A DNA stretch of 45,858 nucleotides from assembly GCF_900580675.1 (NCBI RefSeq), contig NZ_UTBG01000080.1, positions 1 through 45,858 on the forward strand, written 5' to 3'. Origin of the DNA: Pseudomonas viridiflava (lineage in GTDB: Bacteria; Pseudomonadota; Gammaproteobacteria; Pseudomonadales; Pseudomonadaceae). The notes below the pieces were generated by a model. The model was given only the letters and a program-made list of their open reading frames with translations. It searched no databases and was not told the origin of the DNA. Numbering within the stretch: position 1 is the stretch's first letter; every line of letters begins with the position of its first letter. The translations under genes were made by a program, and so were the position numbers. Below are positions 7,931 to 17,349 of the stretch, one piece after another.

Positions 7931-9289
7931 ATGCCTGCGACCCGTATCTGGTTAAAAAACCCCCTCGCGATTTTCACTGCCAACGGCCTCGACGCCCGTG
8001 GCGGCCTGGTGCTGCAAGACGGTGTGATCACCGAAGTGCTGGGCTGGGGCAAAGAACCCGCCGTACCTTGCGGCCAAGTGTTCGATGCTCGCGAACATGT
8101 GATCCTCCCCGGGTTGATCAACACCCACCACCACTTCTACCAAACCCTGACCCGCGCCTGGGCGCCGGTGGTCAACCAGCCGTTGTTTCCCTGGTTGAAA
8201 ACCCTGTACCCCGTCTGGGCACGGCTCACCCCGGAAAAACTCGCACTCGCCAGCAAAGTCGCACTGGCCGAATTGCTGCTGTCGGGCTGCACCACCGCCG
8301 CAGACCACCACTACCTGTTTCCCGACGGTCTGGAAAATGCCATCGACGTACAGGTGGAAACCGTGCGCGAACTGGGCATGCGCGCCACGCTCACCCGCGG
8401 TTCCATGAGCCTGGGCGAAGCGGACGGCGGCCTGCCGCCACAGCAGACGGTGCAACAAGGCCAAGTGATTCTCGACGACAGCCAGCGCCTGATCCGCGCA
8501 TACCACGAGCGTGGCGACGGCGCGCAGATCCAGATTGCCCTGGCGCCGTGCTCGCCGTTTTCCGTCACCCCGGAAATCATGCGTGCCAGCGCCGAACTGG
8601 CCACCCAGCTCGATGTGCGACTGCACACCCACCTGGCGGAAACCCTCGACGAAGAAGACTTCTGCCTGCAACGCTTCGGCCTGCGCACCGTGGACTACCT
8701 CGACAGTGTCGGCTGGCTCGGCCCGCGCACCTGGCTGGCCCACGGCATTCACTTCAACTCGGATGAAATCGCGCGCCTGGGCGCCGCCGGCACCGGTATC
8801 TGCCATTGCCCAAGCTCGAACATGCGCCTGGCCTCCGGCATCTGCCCGACCCTGGACCTGCTCGCCGCCGGCGCACCTATCGGCCTGGGGGTAGACGGCT
8901 CGGCTTCCAACGACGCCTCGAACATGATCCTCGAAACCCGCCAGGCCCTGTATATCCAGCGCCTGCGTTACGGCGCGGAAAAAATCACCCCCGAAGGCGT
9001 GCTGGGCTGGGCCACCAAAGGCTCGGCGCAGTTGTTGGGGCGTACGGATATCGGCGAATTGGCCGTAGGCAAACAGGCTGACCTGGCACTGTTCAAGCTG
9101 GATGAACTGCGTTTTTCCGGCAGCCACGATCCGATTTCGGCACTGTTGCTGTGCGGCGCAGACCGTGCGGACCGGGTAATGGTTGGCGGCAAGTGGCGCG
9201 TCATCGACGGCCAGGTCGAGGGCCTGGATTTGAAAGGCTTGATTGCTGATCACACGCAGGCGGCGCGGGAATTGATCAACCGGGCTTAA
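7931..9289 (+). CDS. 8-oxoguanine deaminase (amidohydrolase)
   Basis: A 452-residue cytoplasmic zinc amidohydrolase of the COG0402 type. The metal-binding HxH (His66/His68) is in INTHHHFYQTLTRAW. HTHLAETLDE supplies the third His and the conserved Glu, WLAHGIHF another His, and GVDGSASND the catalytic Asp. Length and these motifs match P. aeruginosa PA0142, characterised as 8-oxoguanine deaminase (8-oxoguanine to urate, also acting on isocytosine). It would detoxify or salvage oxidised guanine into the urate pathway. The ATG at 7931 follows AGAGGAG. It stands alone on its transcript, with an inverted repeat upstream and a REP element downstream. A generic guanine or chlorohydrolase-like deaminase is the alternative. 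Confidence 0.82.
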   Translation: MPATRIWLKNPLAIFTANGLDARGGLVLQDGVITEVLGWGKEPAVPCGQVFDAREHVILPGLINTHHHFYQTLTRAWAPVVNQPLFPWLKTLYPVWARLTPEKLALASKVALAELLLSGCTTAADHHYLFPDGLENAIDVQVETVRELGMRATLTRGSMSLGEADGGLPPQQTVQQGQVILDDSQRLIRAYHERGDGAQIQIALAPCSPFSVTPEIMRASAELATQLDVRLHTHLAETLDEEDFCLQRFGLRTVDYLDSVGWLGPRTWLAHGIHFNSDEIARLGAAGTGICHCPSSNMRLASGICPTLDLLAAGAPIGLGVDGSASNDASNMILETRQALYIQRLRYGAEKITPEGVLGWATKGSAQLLGRTDIGELAVGKQADLALFKLDELRFSGSHDPISALLLCGADRADRVMVGGKWRVIDGQVEGLDLKGLIADHTQAARELINRA

Positions 9290-9307
9290 CTGAAGAAACA
9301 CAATCAA

Positions 9308-9400
9308 AATGTGGGAGCGGGCTTGCTCGCGAATGCAGTGTATCAGTCACCTATTCATTAACTGAGAGACCGCATTCGCGAGCAAGCCCGCTCCCACATT
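9308..9400. repeat. REP palindrome pair (REPIN-like), copy 1
   Basis: Two perfect 29-bp inverted arms (9308-9336 and 9372-9400, core GTGGGAGCGGGCTTGCTCGC) flank a 35-base centre. It sits between the convergent ends of the deaminase and antiporter genes. This is the paired REP element widespread in P. fluorescens genomes, mobilised in trans by RAYT transposases; no RAYT gene is in the window. Confidence 0.92.
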
Positions 9401-9425
9401 GGTTATGTGGTGTACCTGAGGTTGG

Positions 9426-10517
9426 TTACAGCCCCAACAACGACAGCATGATAAAGGTCGCAAACAACACAAAATGGGTCATCCCTTCGATGGCATTGGT
9501 TTCGCCATCGTTGAGGTTGATCGCACTGACGATCAGCGTGATGAACACCATCACCGTTTGCACCGGCGTCATCGCCATCTGGAACGGCTGGCCGGTGTAG
9601 AGCGCCATGGCCTCCATCACCGGCACGGTCAGGATCACCGTCGACAACGATGCACCAAGGGCGATGTTGACCACCGACTGCATGCGATTGGCCAGGGCTG
9701 CGCGCAACGCGGTGAGAATTTCCGGGGCCGCCGAAATCGCCGCCACCACGATCGCCGTGATCACCGGCGGTGCGCCCGTGCCTTCCAGGCCCAGGTCGAG
9801 GGTCTTGGACATCACCTCGGCCAGTGCGCCAATCACAATCACCCCAAACACCAGGGTGCCGATGGAAAACGCCAGATTGACCGGTGCCTCCTGCTGTTCT
9901 TCCGGTTGTTTTTTGCGGCGTTTTTCCGGGTAGCTGTAGCTGAAGAAATAGCTGTGCGGCCCTACCTGCATGCGCAGGAACAGGGTGTAGAGCACGACCA
10001 TCGCACCAATGGTGAAGGCCGAGTAAATTTTCCAGTCAGCCTCGGGGATAAATTCCGGCACCACCATCGACACGCCCATGGCGGTGAGGATCATCACGCT
10101 GTAGGTGCGTGCCGAATCATCGTTGTAGGACTGTTCGCCATGCTTGATGCCGCCCATCAGCGCAGCGAGGCCCAGGATACCGTTGATATCGAGCATCACC
10201 GCTGAGTAAATGGTGTCACGCACCAGCGTCGGCGACGGCTCGTTGCTCATCATGATCGCCAGGATCACCACTTCCACCAGCACGGCGGCCAGGGTCAGGA
10301 TCATGGTGCCGTAGGGGTCGCCGACTTTTTCCGCGAGTTGCTCGGCATGGTGCGCCACGCGCATCGACGCCATCACGATAAAGCCGATCAGCACCATGCC
10401 GGCCAACAGCGCCACCATTTGCCCGCTGTGGAGCATCCAGTGCTCCAGCGGGTAGGCGGCGATGGCAGCAATCAGCGCCAGCAGCATGAATTTTTCTTGC
10501 TTGAGAGATGTGAACAT
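9426..10517 (-). CDS. Ca2+/H+ antiporter (CaCA family, ChaA-like)
   Basis: A 363-residue inner-membrane protein with about 11 hydrophobic segments in two halves. Each half holds one alpha-repeat: GDPYGTMILTLAAVLVEVV (about residues 66-84) and APEILTALRAALANRMQSVV (about 263-282), both with the acidic residue that coordinates cations. A basic cytoplasmic loop with KRRKKQPEEQQ separates the halves. It resembles E. coli ChaA and would export calcium (or Na+/K+) in exchange for protons. The ATG at 10517 has only a weak ribosome site (AAGGCCC). It is monocistronic, convergent with the deaminase gene and divergent from the adenine deaminase gene. Confidence 0.85.
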   Translation of the reverse strand: MFTSLKQEKFMLLALIAAIAAYPLEHWMLHSGQMVALLAGMVLIGFIVMASMRVAHHAEQLAEKVGDPYGTMILTLAAVLVEVVILAIMMSNEPSPTLVRDTIYSAVMLDINGILGLAALMGGIKHGEQSYNDDSARTYSVMILTAMGVSMVVPEFIPEADWKIYSAFTIGAMVVLYTLFLRMQVGPHSYFFSYSYPEKRRKKQPEEQQEAPVNLAFSIGTLVFGVIVIGALAEVMSKTLDLGLEGTGAPPVITAIVVAAISAAPEILTALRAALANRMQSVVNIALGASLSTVILTVPVMEAMALYTGQPFQMAMTPVQTVMVFITLIVSAINLNDGETNAIEGMTHFVLFATFIMLSLLGL

Positions 10518-10677
10518 TGCGGGCCTTTTAGTACGGCAAATCAGTCATTGATGGGGTACAGACTCCATCAACTCGCTAACGTTTCGTTACACCTTAGTTC
10601 ACGCGCCCCTTGCGCAATTAAAATCAAAACTCTCCTGCTGGTCAGGTTTTGCCGATTATTTCAGCCATGACCTGTAG

Positions 10678-11664
<987 letters not shown>

Positions 11665-11687
11665 TCGGATAAACGCCAGCTAAACCT

Positions 11688-11774
11688 GTGGGAGCGGGCT
11701 TGCTCGCGAAGGCGGTGGCTCAGTCAACGATGCATCGACTGACCCACTGCATTCGCGAGCAAGCCCGCTCCCAC
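11688..11774. repeat. REP palindrome pair, copy 2
   Basis: Inverted arms 11688-11713 and 11749-11774 share the core GTGGGAGCGGGCTTGCTCGC and differ at one position. Pairing extends inward with mismatches (CAGTC with GACTG) to leave an 11-base loop. It lies between the convergent adenine deaminase and ArsR genes. Confidence 0.9.
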
Positions 11775-11793
11775 TTGGTTTGGGTTGCCGAAA

Positions 11794-12495
11794 TCAGGTT
11801 CCAGGCGATTCAGGCGCGGCCAGTCGAGCAATTTCCAATAGCCCTGTCTTGCTGACCAGCAGCGCGCGTGACTCGTTGATCGCACTGATCCAGTTCGACT
11901 GCAAAAACAGGCGCAACATCCCCGCCCCCAACGCCCCGCCCAGGTGCGGTTGCTGCTGGCTCCAGTCGAAACAGTCACACACCAGCGGCGACGCCAGTGC
12001 CTGGGTGAAAATGCCCAGGCCGGCCAGGTGCTGGGCGCCCTTGAGCGTGACATCGGTGCGCTGCTCATGCCGCTTGATCCAACCCGCTTGCTCCATGCGT
12101 CGGTACAGCTGTGCCGCCAGCTCACCACCGAGATGCCCATGGCAGAGCCGGGCGCGGCGCAATAACGGTGGGGCTGCCAGGGGCGCGGGCAAAGCATCCG
12201 GCGCACTGCGTGCCGCGCTGGCCATGGTGGTCGTGGCCAAGGCATCGATAGCCGCGCTGACATCCGCCGCCGCCACCCGAAACAATCGCCTGCCGCGGCT
12301 CGCCTCCACCCGCAGCACACCACCCGCGGTCAGCCGTGCCAGGTGCGCACTCGCGCAGGCCCGTGACAACCCGGCCGATAGCGCCAATTCTTCCGATGAC
12401 TTGGCCGAGCCGTCCATCAGCGCCCAGAGCATGGCGGTGCGCTTGGGCTCTGCGAGCAAGCTGGCGATCTGACTGATGCAAGGTGCTGCTTCCAT
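11794..12495 (-). CDS. ArsR-like winged-helix regulator
   Basis: A 233-residue protein. The N-terminal ArsR-type winged helix is at about residues 5-80, with SSEELALSAGLSRACASAHL as the helix-turn-helix and GGVLRVEASRGRRLFRV as the wing. A C-terminal extension of about 140 residues is longer than classical ArsR sensors and contains CHGHLGGELA and VCDCFDW. These Cys/His residues could bind metal, but no canonical ELCVCDL motif is present. The ATG at 12495 follows CAGGGAGTG. It appears monocistronic, so its target is unknown; it may act on itself or on distant genes. Confidence 0.72.
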   Translation of the reverse strand: MEAAPCISQIASLLAEPKRTAMLWALMDGSAKSSEELALSAGLSRACASAHLARLTAGGVLRVEASRGRRLFRVAAADVSAAIDALATTTMASAARSAPDALPAPLAAPPLLRRARLCHGHLGGELAAQLYRRMEQAGWIKRHEQRTDVTLKGAQHLAGLGIFTQALASPLVCDCFDWSQQQPHLGGALGAGMLRLFLQSNWISAINESRALLVSKTGLLEIARLAAPESPGT

Positions 12496-12633
12496 GTATT
12501 CACTCCCTGTTTGATCATTTGTCTGCTGCGGTTATGCGCCAAAGTATAGGGGCGCAAACCGACGGTTCCGCGGCGTCTGACAGCGCAGATAGGGACGGGA
12601 TCTGAGTGAAATTTCCTGCTTTTATGGAGGCTG

Positions 12634-13560
12634 CTAAGTCGCGTTCGAACAGTCCGGCAGTTGAGCCGTCAATGTCGCACAGCGCGACACGAGCATTTCC
12701 CGCAACAGGTTGATGGGTTTGCTCAACTGCGCACGATGGGCACACAACAAATTCAGCGGCGTACGCTCGCCGCGCAGCTCCGGCAGGACCAACCGCAAAC
12801 GCCCGGCCAGCACGTCGCTGCTCACATCCAGCCAGGATTTGTAAGCAATGCCCACGCCCGCCACCGCCCAGCGACGCACCACGTCGGCGTCGTCGCTGAA
12901 ACGGTCGCCGGTGACCGTCAGGCTGACTTCACGTTTGCCGTCATGGAAACTCCAATGGTCGTGGACCCGGCTGCCGAGCATGTACAGCAGGCAATTGTGC
13001 TGGGCCAACTGCTCAAGGTGCCGGGGTTCACCGTGCCGCGCCAGGTAGCCGGGCGCCGCGCACAGCACGCGCACATTGTCCGGGGCGACAGGCAGCGCGA
13101 TCAGGCTGGAGTCTTCCGGCTCGCCATACCGCAGGGCGATATCCACCGGTTGGCGGAACAGGTCGGCAATCCGGTCGCCCAGCAGCAGGCGCACGGTGAG
13201 TTGCGGGTATTCGCGCTGGAACTCATCGAGCCACGGCAACAGTTGGTTGCGGCCAAAATCCGACGGGGCCGACAGCTGCAGCACACCGCTGACGTGATCC
13301 TGGCCGCTGGCCAACAGGCGTCGCCCTTCGTCCAGCGAGCTCAATGAGGCGCGCGCGTATTCGAGGAAGCCTTCGCCTTCGGCAGTCAGGCGCAGGCTGC
13401 GGGTGGAGCGCGCCAGCAGGCGCGCGCCGAGCTGCTGTTCGATGCGCTTCAACGCGGCACTGGCCACCGCCGGCGACAGGTCCATGACCCGCGCCGCGGC
13501 CGACAGACTGCCCAGGTCTGCCGCGCGTACAAACAACTGCAAATCATCGAAACGCAGCAT
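12634..13560 (-). CDS. LysR-family transcriptional regulator
   Basis: A 308-residue LysR regulator. The winged helix is at about residues 1-60 (GSLSAAARVMDLSPAVASAA as the recognition region), and the effector domain follows from about residue 88. It belongs to the group related to DsdC-independent LysR proteins that often sit divergent from oxidoreductase genes. I place the start at the ATG at 13560, after AGGTGGGGTGG, rather than an in-frame start three codons upstream. It diverges from the monooxygenase and alcohol-dehydrogenase-like genes across a 117-bp AT-rich gap (13561-13677), which probably holds the operator. The inducer is unknown; quinones or electrophiles are a reasonable guess given the target genes. 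Confidence 0.82.
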   Translation of the reverse strand: MLRFDDLQLFVRAADLGSLSAAARVMDLSPAVASAALKRIEQQLGARLLARSTRSLRLTAEGEGFLEYARASLSSLDEGRRLLASGQDHVSGVLQLSAPSDFGRNQLLPWLDEFQREYPQLTVRLLLGDRIADLFRQPVDIALRYGEPEDSSLIALPVAPDNVRVLCAAPGYLARHGEPRHLEQLAQHNCLLYMLGSRVHDHWSFHDGKREVSLTVTGDRFSDDADVVRRWAVAGVGIAYKSWLDVSSDVLAGRLRLVLPELRGERTPLNLLCAHRAQLSKPINLLREMLVSRCATLTAQLPDCSNAT

Positions 13561-13677
13561 CCACCCCACCTATTATCAAAATATTGTTGAAACAGACTGC
13601 TGTTTTAGCCGCTTTTATCTTCACGGGAAATAGCCAATCATCTGCCCATCCCGTTTATCACGTGTCTGGAGTTGAAT

Positions 13678-13971
13678 ATGTCCTCTGCCTTTAACGTCAT
13701 TGCCACGCTGATCGCCAAACCCGGCCAACAGGCCGCCCTGGAAACCCTGCTGCGTGGCCTGCTGGAACCCACCCGCCTGGAAGCCGGTTGCGAGCAATAC
13801 GACCTGCACCAGGACCTGCAACACCCCGAGACCTTCTACATGCTCGAACGCTGGGCCGATGATGCCGCACTCGCCGATCACGACCAGAGCGCGCATATCC
13901 AGAGTTTCCGCGCCAAGGCCGCTGATGTACTCGAACACTTCGAACTCAAGCGCCTGAAATTTCTCGCCTGA
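13678..13971 (+). CDS. Antibiotic-biosynthesis-monooxygenase-fold protein (putative quinol monooxygenase)
   Basis: A 97-residue protein of the ABM superfamily, similar in size and layout to E. coli YgiN. The N-terminal strand FNVIATLIAKPGQQ, the helix ALETLLRGLLEPTRLEAGC, the strand YDLHQDL and the motif FYMLERWADDAALADHDQS are all typical. The fold is a dimeric alpha+beta barrel without cofactor or metal. Related proteins oxidise or detoxify quinols. The ATG at 13678 follows TGGAG; an in-frame TTG at 13672 is less likely. It lies 24 bp before the quinone-oxidoreductase-like gene, so the pair is probably co-transcribed under the divergent LysR gene. Confidence 0.83.
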   Translation: MSSAFNVIATLIAKPGQQAALETLLRGLLEPTRLEAGCEQYDLHQDLQHPETFYMLERWADDAALADHDQSAHIQSFRAKAADVLEHFELKRLKFLA

Positions 13972-13995
13972 TCACTGCCCTTTTCCGGAGACCCC

Positions 13996-15009
13996 ATGAA
14001 AGCCATTGCCTACTACGCCTCGCTGCCGATCAACGACCCAAAATCCCTGCAAGACATCGAACTGCCCGCGCCTGTCGCCGGCCCGCGTGACCTGCTGGTG
14101 GAAGTCAAAGCCATCTCGGTCAACCCGGTGGACACCAAAGTCCGCCAGAACGTCGCCCCGGAAAACGGCGACGCCAAGGTGCTGGGCTGGGACGTGGCCG
14201 GTGTGGTCAAGGCGGTCGGCAGCGACGTCACGCTGTTCAAGGCCGGTGACAAGGTGTTCTACGCCGGTTCCCTGGTGCGCCCCGGTGGCAACAGCGAACT
14301 GCACAGCGTGGACGAGCGGATCGTTGGCCACATGCCCAAAACCCTGGGTTTTGCCGAAGCAGCCGCCCTGCCACTGACCGCCATCACGGCCTGGGAGCTG
14401 CTGTTCGAGCGCCTGCAAGTGCGTGAGGGTAAAGAAGATGAAGGCCAAAGCCTGCTGATCGTCGGTGCGGCTGGCGGTGTGGGCTCGATCCTGACCCAAC
14501 TGGCCCGCCAGCTCACCGCGCTGAAAGTCATCGGCACCGCTTCGCGCCCGGAAACCCAGGCCTGGGCCAAAGACCTCGGCGCGCACCTGGTGATCGACCA
14601 CAGCCAACCGCTGAGCGAAGCGCTGAAAGCCGCAGGCCACCCGCAAGTGACTCACGTGGCCAGCCTGACGCAGACCGACGGTCACCTGGATCAACTGGTT
14701 GAAGCCCTGCAGCCTCAGGGCAAGCTGGCGCTGATCGACGATCCCAAGGCCCTGGACGTGAGCAAGCTCAAGCGCAAGAGCCTGTCGCTGCACTGGGAGT
14801 TCATGTACACGCGTTCGATGTTCGAGACCCCGGACATGATCGAGCAGCACAACCTGCTCAACCGCGTGGCCGAGTTGATCGACGCCGGCACCCTGAAAAC
14901 CACGGTAGGTGAGCACTTTGGCGTGATCAACGCAGAAAACCTGCGCCGCGCCCACACGCTGCTCGAAAGCGGCAAAGCCAAAGGCAAGATCGTGTTGGAA
15001 GGCTTCTAA
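13996..15009 (+). CDS. Zinc-independent MDR-family NADPH:quinone reductase-like protein
   Basis: A 337-residue medium-chain dehydrogenase/reductase. The GroES-like N-terminal domain (about 1-130) lacks the zinc-ligand Cys of true alcohol dehydrogenases. The Rossmann domain has LLIVGAAGGVGSILTQLARQ (about residues 151-170). The family is annotated as zinc-binding alcohol dehydrogenase or quinone oxidoreductase (ZADH/QOR), and members reduce quinones or enones with NADPH. Start ATG at 13996 follows CGGAGACC. Coupling with the quinol-monooxygenase-like gene suggests a quinone redox cycle for detoxification, as in E. coli YgiN/MdaB. The substrate is inferred only. A perfect 14-bp hairpin follows the stop. 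Confidence 0.8.
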   Translation: MKAIAYYASLPINDPKSLQDIELPAPVAGPRDLLVEVKAISVNPVDTKVRQNVAPENGDAKVLGWDVAGVVKAVGSDVTLFKAGDKVFYAGSLVRPGGNSELHSVDERIVGHMPKTLGFAEAAALPLTAITAWELLFERLQVREGKEDEGQSLLIVGAAGGVGSILTQLARQLTALKVIGTASRPETQAWAKDLGAHLVIDHSQPLSEALKAAGHPQVTHVASLTQTDGHLDQLVEALQPQGKLALIDDPKALDVSKLKRKSLSLHWEFMYTRSMFETPDMIEQHNLLNRVAELIDAGTLKTTVGEHFGVINAENLRRAHTLLESGKAKGKIVLEGF

Positions 15010-15021
15010 AAAAGGTCTGTA

Positions 15022-15059
15022 GGTGTCGTCCATTATTCCTGTGAGTAATGGACGACACC
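15022..15059 (+). terminator. Hairpin after the quinone-reductase-like gene
   Basis: Perfect 14-bp arms (GGTGTCGTCCATTA at 15022-15035, TAATGGACGACACC at 15046-15059) and a 10-base loop begin 12 bases after the stop. No T-run follows, so it would be a non-canonical terminator or an mRNA-end stabiliser. Confidence 0.6.
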
Positions 15060-15154
15060 GCTAGTCAGAGAGTTGATCTTTGTCATATTTGTAAGCGTAT
15101 TCGGGTTTATATTGGCCGCCTTTGCCACGATTCTTTTACGTGAGGAAGTCAGCA

Positions 15155-15328
15155 ATGAAGATCCTGATAAAAGCGTTAGCAAAATCCCAATGGGAAGTCC
15201 GCCTGGACCACAAAGCCATTACCTTCCGCAGTGAAGCCGAGGCTCGCGCCTTCGCCGATACCTTGCAAGCGCGCATCCTGGCGCCCCACCACTTCCCGCT
15301 CAGCCAGCAACGCGCCGCCGCTGGCTGA
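15155..15328 (+). CDS. Small conserved-looking protein of unknown function
   Basis: A 57-residue basic protein with no signal peptide or membrane segment. It opens with MKILIKALAKSQWEVRLDHK and continues with a predicted helix, SEAEARAFADTLQARIL. The start ATG at 15155 has a strong GAGGA site eight bases upstream, which is the best argument that it is translated; an in-frame start at 15122 has no such site. It converges with the Bcr/CflA exporter gene, leaving only six bases between the stops. I do not recognise a family. The strand-helix layout is reminiscent of the small DUF-type proteins common in Pseudomonas. Confidence 0.6.
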   Translation: MKILIKALAKSQWEVRLDHKAITFRSEAEARAFADTLQARILAPHHFPLSQQRAAAG

Positions 15329-15334
15329 CCCGCT

Positions 15335-16528
15335 TCAGGCCTGCGCCTGCACGGCCCTCGCCCGTTGCAGGCGTTGGGTCGACATCGCAATCGTCACCGC
15401 CAACACGCCGCACACGCTGATGACTATCGCCATCGGCATCGCCGTGCCGTCGTGCAACACACCGACCAACGAGGCGGCCCCCGCCGCTACACCAAACTGG
15501 ATACAACCCAGCAGCGCCGAGGCACTGCCGGCCCGCGCCCCTTGCCCGGCCATGGCGCAGGCCGAGGTGTTGGGCATGATGCAGCCCAGGCTGGCGATAC
15601 AGATGAACAGCGGCACCAGCAATGGCCAAAGTGCATCAGTGCGCAAGGCCGCGACGCCCAGCAGTGTCAGCGCTGCCAGCATGTACAGCCAAACTGTGCG
15701 CGACAGCAGAAACGCCGGGCCACGTTTGGCCAGCAACCGCGCATTCACTTGGGCCATCAAGATAAAACCAGCGGCGTTGGAGCCGAACACCCAGCCGTAA
15801 TGCTCGGCGGGCACGCCATACAGCTTGATAAATACGAAAGGCGAACCGGCGATGTAGGCAAACATCCCGCCAATCGAAATCCCCCCGGTGAGGGCGTAAC
15901 CGAGGTACACCCGGTCCGACAGCAGCGATGCGTAACGCCGCAGTGAGCCGGACAACGGCTGACGCGGCTGATGCGCGGGAAAGGTTTCCGGCAACCCGAC
16001 GGCCACGGCAATCGCCGCCATCACGCTGAAGATCGACAGCGCCAGGAAAATCGACTGCCAGCCCCACAACCCGACCATCACCCCCCCGGCCAGCGGCGCG
16101 AGGATCGGCGCCAGGCCCGTGACCAGCATCAGTTGGGAAAACACTTTGGCCGAACCCACCGCATCACATTTGTCGCTGACCACCGCGCGGGAAATCACCA
16201 TGCCTGCGCAGCCGCCAAGGGCCTGCACAAAACGCGCACCGATCAGCCATTCCAGGGTCGGCGCGAAGGCGCACGCAAAGGACGCCAGGGTAAACAGGGT
16301 GACGCCACTGAGCAGCGGGCCGCGCCGACCAAAGCGGTCCGCCAAGGGGCCGTAGATCAATTGGCCGATCGCCAGGCCACCGAAATACACCGCCAGGGTC
16401 AGCTGGATATGTTTTTCGTCGGTTGCAAAAGCCGTGGCCATGGCCGGAAAGCCCGGCAGGTAAAAGTCGATCGCCAGCGGCGCGAAGGCGCTCAAGGCAC
16501 CCAGAATCAGGATTATACGGAGGTTCAT
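15335..16528 (-). CDS. Bcr/CflA-family MFS drug exporter
   Basis: A 397-residue inner-membrane transporter with 12 predicted helices. It has the motif-A sequence GPLADRFGRRGPLLSG (between helices 2 and 3) and the N-terminal DFYLPGFPAMATAF typical of the DHA1 Bcr/CflA branch, which exports bicyclomycin, chloramphenicol or sulfonamide-like compounds using the proton gradient. Length is normal. The ATG at 16528 has a modest ribosome site. The gene is monocistronic; two inverted repeats lie just upstream and may be the binding site of a regulator not encoded next to it. The true substrate cannot be told from the sequence. Confidence 0.85.
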   Translation of the reverse strand: MNLRIILILGALSAFAPLAIDFYLPGFPAMATAFATDEKHIQLTLAVYFGGLAIGQLIYGPLADRFGRRGPLLSGVTLFTLASFACAFAPTLEWLIGARFVQALGGCAGMVISRAVVSDKCDAVGSAKVFSQLMLVTGLAPILAPLAGGVMVGLWGWQSIFLALSIFSVMAAIAVAVGLPETFPAHQPRQPLSGSLRRYASLLSDRVYLGYALTGGISIGGMFAYIAGSPFVFIKLYGVPAEHYGWVFGSNAAGFILMAQVNARLLAKRGPAFLLSRTVWLYMLAALTLLGVAALRTDALWPLLVPLFICIASLGCIMPNTSACAMAGQGARAGSASALLGCIQFGVAAGAASLVGVLHDGTAMPMAIVISVCGVLAVTIAMSTQRLQRARAVQAQA

Positions 16529-16617
16529 CAGGCACCCAAGTGTGTCGGCAGCCCAACAGTCTAGCTGCGCTTGGGTGCGATGAACACGATAGCTCGCTAT
16601 CTATTTACGTACGCGGG
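16529..16617. promoter_or_regulatory. Inverted repeats upstream of the Bcr/CflA exporter
   Basis: Nine-base arms GCACCCAAG (16532-16540) and CTTGGGTGC (16570-16578) flank a 29-base centre, and a shorter dyad GATAGC-TC-GCTATC follows (16588-16601). The first is within 50 bp of the exporter start and could be a leader hairpin or operator. The second also lies 3' of copZ and could act as its weak terminator. Confidence 0.45.
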
Positions 16618-16815
16618 TCAGGCGAGCTTGGCGCTGTAGCCTTCTTCGGTGATCAGGCTGATCACTTGCTCGGCGGACAATCGGCTCTCGACGCCCACCT
16701 CTTTCGCCGCCAGGTCGACCTTCACGCTGGCCGCCGGGTCCTGGCTCTGCACTGCCTGGGTGACCGCCCGAACACAATGGCCGCAGGTCATTCCTTCAAC
16801 GCTGAATAATTGCAT
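16618..16815 (-). CDS. copZ: Copper chaperone CopZ
   Basis: A 65-residue heavy-metal-associated domain. The copper site is GMTCGHCVRAV (Cys about 10 and 13), with the usual beta-alpha-beta-beta-alpha-beta length. It would carry Cu(I) in the cytoplasm to CopA and to CueR. The ATG at 16815 is chosen because AAGGAG lies 10 bases upstream and it matches family starts; a second ATG five bases further upstream is out of frame. It lies on the opposite strand from copA, with a CueR-type operator directly upstream. A larger frame reading through the operator is an artefact of alternative starts. Confidence 0.92.
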   Translation of the reverse strand: MQLFSVEGMTCGHCVRAVTQAVQSQDPAASVKVDLAAKEVGVESRLSAEQVISLITEEGYSAKLA

Positions 16816-16850
16816 GACATGACTCCTTTGATGAGGTTGTAACCAGTCTC

Positions 16851-16875
16851 GAGCTTGCCACGATGGCAAGGTCAA
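16851..16875 (-). promoter_or_regulatory. CueR-type operator of copZ
   Basis: On the minus strand TTGACC (16870-16875) overlaps a dyad CTTGCCA-TCG-TGGCAAG (16854-16870). This is the MerR/CueR arrangement, in which the dyad lies in an overlong 19-20-bp spacer after the -35 box. The -10 box is poor, as expected for an activator-dependent promoter. It lies about 40-60 bp upstream of copZ. Confidence 0.75.
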
Positions 16876-16962
16876 GTTCCGAGAATATCTGCCGGGCTGG
16901 TATTCGGCGGCGGTGTCGGCCAAGCTTGACCCATCTTTGATTCGAACCACGGAGCATTCGCC

Positions 16963-17343
16963 ATGCGCTGGTCGTTTTTTGGCCTTGTCGGCCTGATGAG
17001 CTTGTCTGCCGTTGCGCCCTCGGCCAATGCCGACCAAGACTACGCGGTGCTGATTATTTCCCGGGAACGCCTGGAAGTACCGACCACCTGTGAAATCGGC
17101 CTGTATATCCAGGACCAACTGGCCGGGCGCCTGTTCCAGGAAGAGTCCACCTCCTTCAACCTGCCGGCCGGTAACGTGTCGCTGCGCCTGAAGCTGCTGC
17201 CGGGCCAAACGCCGGGCTGCTTGCCGGGCATGCTCGCGCCCCCGGCGCAGAACATCACGCTGAAAGCCGGTGACGTACGCAAATTGCGTATCGCCCAAGG
17301 CCCTGATGGCATCTACCTCAAAGGCGCGGCACTGGGCTATTAA
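16963..17343 (+). CDS. Secreted protein of unknown function between copZ and copA
   Basis: A 126-residue protein with a clear Sec signal peptide: a basic start, the hydrophobic FFGLVGLMSLSAVAP and probable cleavage after SANA. The mature part (about 102 residues) is predicted to be mostly beta. It has two cysteines (TTCEIGLYI and TPGCLPGM) that could form a disulfide in the periplasm. I recognise no domain. Start ATG at 16963 follows CGGAGC. It lies between divergent copZ and downstream copA, each with a CueR-type operator, so a copper-related role is suggested by position only. No CueR dyad precedes it on its own strand. Confidence 0.72.
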   Translation: MRWSFFGLVGLMSLSAVAPSANADQDYAVLIISRERLEVPTTCEIGLYIQDQLAGRLFQEESTSFNLPAGNVSLRLKLLPGQTPGCLPGMLAPPAQNITLKAGDVRKLRIAQGPDGIYLKGAALGY

Positions 17344-17349
17344 AGGCGC

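Noticed and set aside
7952..9307. Long minus-strand frame opposite the 8-oxoguanine deaminase
   Set aside because: Antisense shadow; the plus strand has complete metal-binding motifs.
16816..17298. N-terminal extension of copZ to about 226 residues
   Set aside because: It would read through the CueR operator and the opposite gene; the 65-residue form matches the family exactly.
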